A program made the position numbers and the translations under genes. The notes below the pieces were generated by a model, which searched no databases, had not been told where the DNA came from, and worked only from the letters and a program-made list of their open reading frames with translations. From Muraenolepis orangiensis (Eukaryota; Chordata; Actinopteri; Gadiformes; Muraenolepididae), in assembly GCA_027704905.1 (NCBI GenBank), contig CM050999.1, positions 5,055,551 through 5,119,550 on the forward strand: a stretch of DNA of 64,000 nucleotides, given 5' to 3'. Below, in pieces: positions 61,613 through 64,000 of the stretch (position 1 is the first letter of the stretch; every line of letters starts with the position of its first letter).

Positions 61613-62555
61613 TAGAAGACAGTTCCCAGCCCAAGGCCAGGCGATGCCCCAGGTGCTCGGGGATCAAACAGGAGAGGTTGTGTTTTTTAGTTGAATTCTT
61701 TGACTGAAGCAGAATGAGGAAGAGGTGTGTGAGGAACCAGAGACGAGATGCGTGTTTTTTTCCTCAATGAAGCATTGAGGGATTGGCTTTCTGCTGAGAG
61801 ACAGACTGACGCCTCGGGCATCAACCCACTCACCTGATTCCACAGGGTGGTAGGCATACCTGCGGAGCTCTCTCACAAGAACACCACTTCATCCTGCAGG
61901 CTCTGGAGGGAAACTGGGTTTGAGGACTAATTCCCAAAGAAAGGCTAATAGACTATAGCTATAGGCTAGATGGTGCAGAGCATAAACCGTTAAAATGCGT
62001 TTGTGTTTAAAAGATAAAAACCTTATCGTATCAAAGTAATTATATTTAAAGGCCTGTTAACTATAATGCGTGCTTGCCTTAGAGTTAACTATAGTTGACG
62101 AATTCACATTAACCAGCGTCTGTGATTTTCCTGAGAAAGCACACAACTTACAGGATCGATTTTCTTTTTCCGAATATGCAGGAATATAAAGCGTATAAGG
62201 TTAAATGCTTTGCAAAAATGAAATAACATTTTGTTCAAACTGGCCTCGATACATACAACATCCACACACAACAAAACTATATATTATGACATAGTATAAT
62301 AGAGCCACACTACATTTGACAGAACATTGAAGGTATAGTAATATGATGTTTTCTCCCTGCCCCTCACACCCTGTGTTGTGACACGTTCCTTGTGGAGCTG
62401 TGGGGATATTAGCCCATGTCAAATGAAGTGATTTATTATTATTATTATGAACAGTATCTCATTACACTAACCCGGGACATTAAACGGGCTCCAGACCTGT
62501 TCATTCACAACTCTCTGTTCGCCTGAGTGGTATACAGACACACATGACTCATGTG
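61613..62555. other. Gene-free stretch
   Basis: No recognisable coding. A short open frame on the minus strand at 61,876-61,664 has no similarity that I recognise. The rest is A/T-rich unique sequence. Confidence 0.45.
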
Positions 62556-62556
62556 T

Positions 62557-62737
62557 GGGATGGGGAGGTGGTGGTGGGGTGAGGGGGGGGGGGGGGGGGG
62601 TGGTGGTGGGGTGAGGGGGGGGGAGGTGGGTGGTGGTGGCGGTGGGGTGAGGGGGGGGTGGGTGGTGGTGGGGTGTGTGTGTGTGTGTGTGTGGGGGGGG
62701 GGGGGGTGATGGTGGTGGGGGGTGTGTGTGTCTGTGT

Positions 62738-62826
<89 letters not shown>

Positions 62827-62836
62827 GGAGGGGGGC

Positions 62837-62897
<61 letters not shown>

Positions 62898-62912
62898 GGT
62901 GGGGGGGGGGGA
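62557..62912. repeat. G-rich compound repeat: GGTGGTGGGG, poly(G) and (GT)n
   Basis: Long G runs (up to about 20) alternate with GGTGGTGGGGTGAGGGG blocks and two (GT)n tracts of about 70 and 60 bases. The plus strand is G-rich throughout. Confidence 0.95.
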
Positions 62913-64000
62913 TGTTGTGTATTTTTTGAATCTCTATATCCAGACCGTGAGTTTTGCCAACACATGCGGCTGTTGGGTTACTCGATCCCCGCAGTCGCGT
63001 TTAACCACAGGCGAGTGTGAGTGAGACGTCGATGGTTGACAGACGGAAACCTTTTGATAAAAGACTCTTTTGTTTAATATGAGTCGCGCCTTCCACCCAC
63101 CAAAAGGGAAAGAAAAAAACAACACATCTAATCTGCAGTGTAACACAGACAAACACAGACTCATCATCTGTTCTCTAACCACATGTCTGATTTTATTGAC
63201 GGGACAGCATCACGCAGACATCAAGGCGTAAGGCGTGTAGTGTTATTGCGTTGCGTCTCAAGTCTGTCTGGTCGATGGGAGGTGAACTGTAGATGACCTC
63301 TGAGACACACATCGAGACCTCTAAAGGTCGAAACATAGACATATTATATTATTATATTTACATTATATGATATATATATATATTATATTATATTATATTA
63401 TATTATATTATATTATATTATATTATATTATATTATATATTATATTTCCTTTATTCCTGTTCACTCCCATCCGATCAAAACGTGTTTCTTGGAGGTTGAC
63501 ATAGAACAATACACACATTAGATCATTTGATTCATTTAGTGACGGGTCAATTATTTAGTCAATCGTTTTTGTTCACTTTAAAAAGGAAATTAAGTTTACA
63601 GAAATTAAGTTTACTCTACAATTGTACATATTTTAACGATGCAGGTCCAGGTTGGGAGATGTAATCCATGTCTTAACCCAACTAATCAATTACCAACAAC
63701 AATTACTATTTAGCCTAAGATCAACTTGAGGGGGTTGACCTTTGACGTTTAATGTTAATTCAGTGCCATTATGAACATAATGAAAACATCACAGCATGCA
63801 TCCATGCACAGCGAAGACATCAAATACATTCCAATAATATATACATATATATATGTATATTTGAGACACAGAAATACCAAATATCAACATCAAACTAATC
63901 CAAAGGAACCAGCGGGAAGCTTTTGTTTTTGAAGAACAATTGTGCCCTAATATCGCATTATACAATTAGATATACAATCTAATTGTAATTACGAACATGG
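62913..64000. other. Gene-free right end, with a (TATTA)n tract
   Basis: Contains a TTATATTATATTATATTA repeat at about 63,351-63,445 and other A/T-rich sequence. No exon or mobile element was recognised. Confidence 0.5.

Noticed and set aside
61664..61876. Possible small exon on the minus strand (YAYHPVESG before a GTGAGT donor)
   Set aside because: No similarity recognised and no partner exons nearby.

Overview
The window looks like teleost fish genomic DNA. The evidence is three spliced vertebrate genes with fish-style copies of matrix metalloproteinases, a TRPM8-channel-associated factor and an Sm protein, plus the usual fish mobile-element set (Rex1-, L2-, RTE-, Tx1/L1- and CR1-like LINEs, hAT elements, tRNA-headed SINEs). 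The density of long (GT)n tracts and minisatellites, and a Ty3/gypsy remnant with the Gmr1-type domain order (a type first described from cod), would fit a gadiform, but that is inference. No prokaryote-type system, CRISPR array or toxin locus is present.

Layout. (1) 1-21 kb is an MMP cluster. A collagenase-3-like mmp13 gene runs on the minus strand from about 2.8 kb off the left edge. An MMP20/MMP30-like gene runs head-to-head with it on the plus strand (10.77-17.81 kb, ten exons, 499 aa). A scrambled relic of further MMP exons follows at 18.7-21.0 kb, ending in a near-identical copy of exon 3 of the neighbouring gene. A frameshifted hAT element with perfect 8-bp target duplications sits between the two genes. 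(2) 21-29.4 kb is a transposon nest: an RTE-like LINE with an intact 1,099-aa ORF inside a Rex1-like LINE, itself inside a Tx1/L1-like LINE. (3) 29.4-35 kb is gene-free, with minisatellites and transposon derivatives. (4) 35.4-43.2 kb is a complete TCAF-type gene (eleven coding exons, 915 aa) with an intact HExxH in its M60-like domain. (5) 46.5-49.9 kb is snrpd2 on the minus strand, with a start codon split by its first intron. (6) 50.1-59 kb is a second nest: a CR1-like LINE cut by an intact hAT element, a Harbinger-like MITE and an L2 element. (7) 59.2-64 kb holds a Rex1-like fragment, a 27-bp minisatellite, 1.35 kb of palindromic AT repeat and a G-rich tract; no gene was recognised there.

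The most interesting signals are not a new gene system but how repeats interact with splicing. Minisatellites built from a splice donor (mmp13-like intron 1) and a splice acceptor (tcaf exon 7) lie beside the real sites. (GT)n tracts replace the pyrimidine tract at two acceptors. An extra intron in the mmp13-like prodomain is bounded by a short AGGT-containing duplication. One mmp13-like catalytic exon carries a 1-bp deletion that interlocks with an ambiguous GC/GT donor. Exon boundaries were placed by reading frame, splice dinucleotides and remembered family alignments; no transcript data were available.
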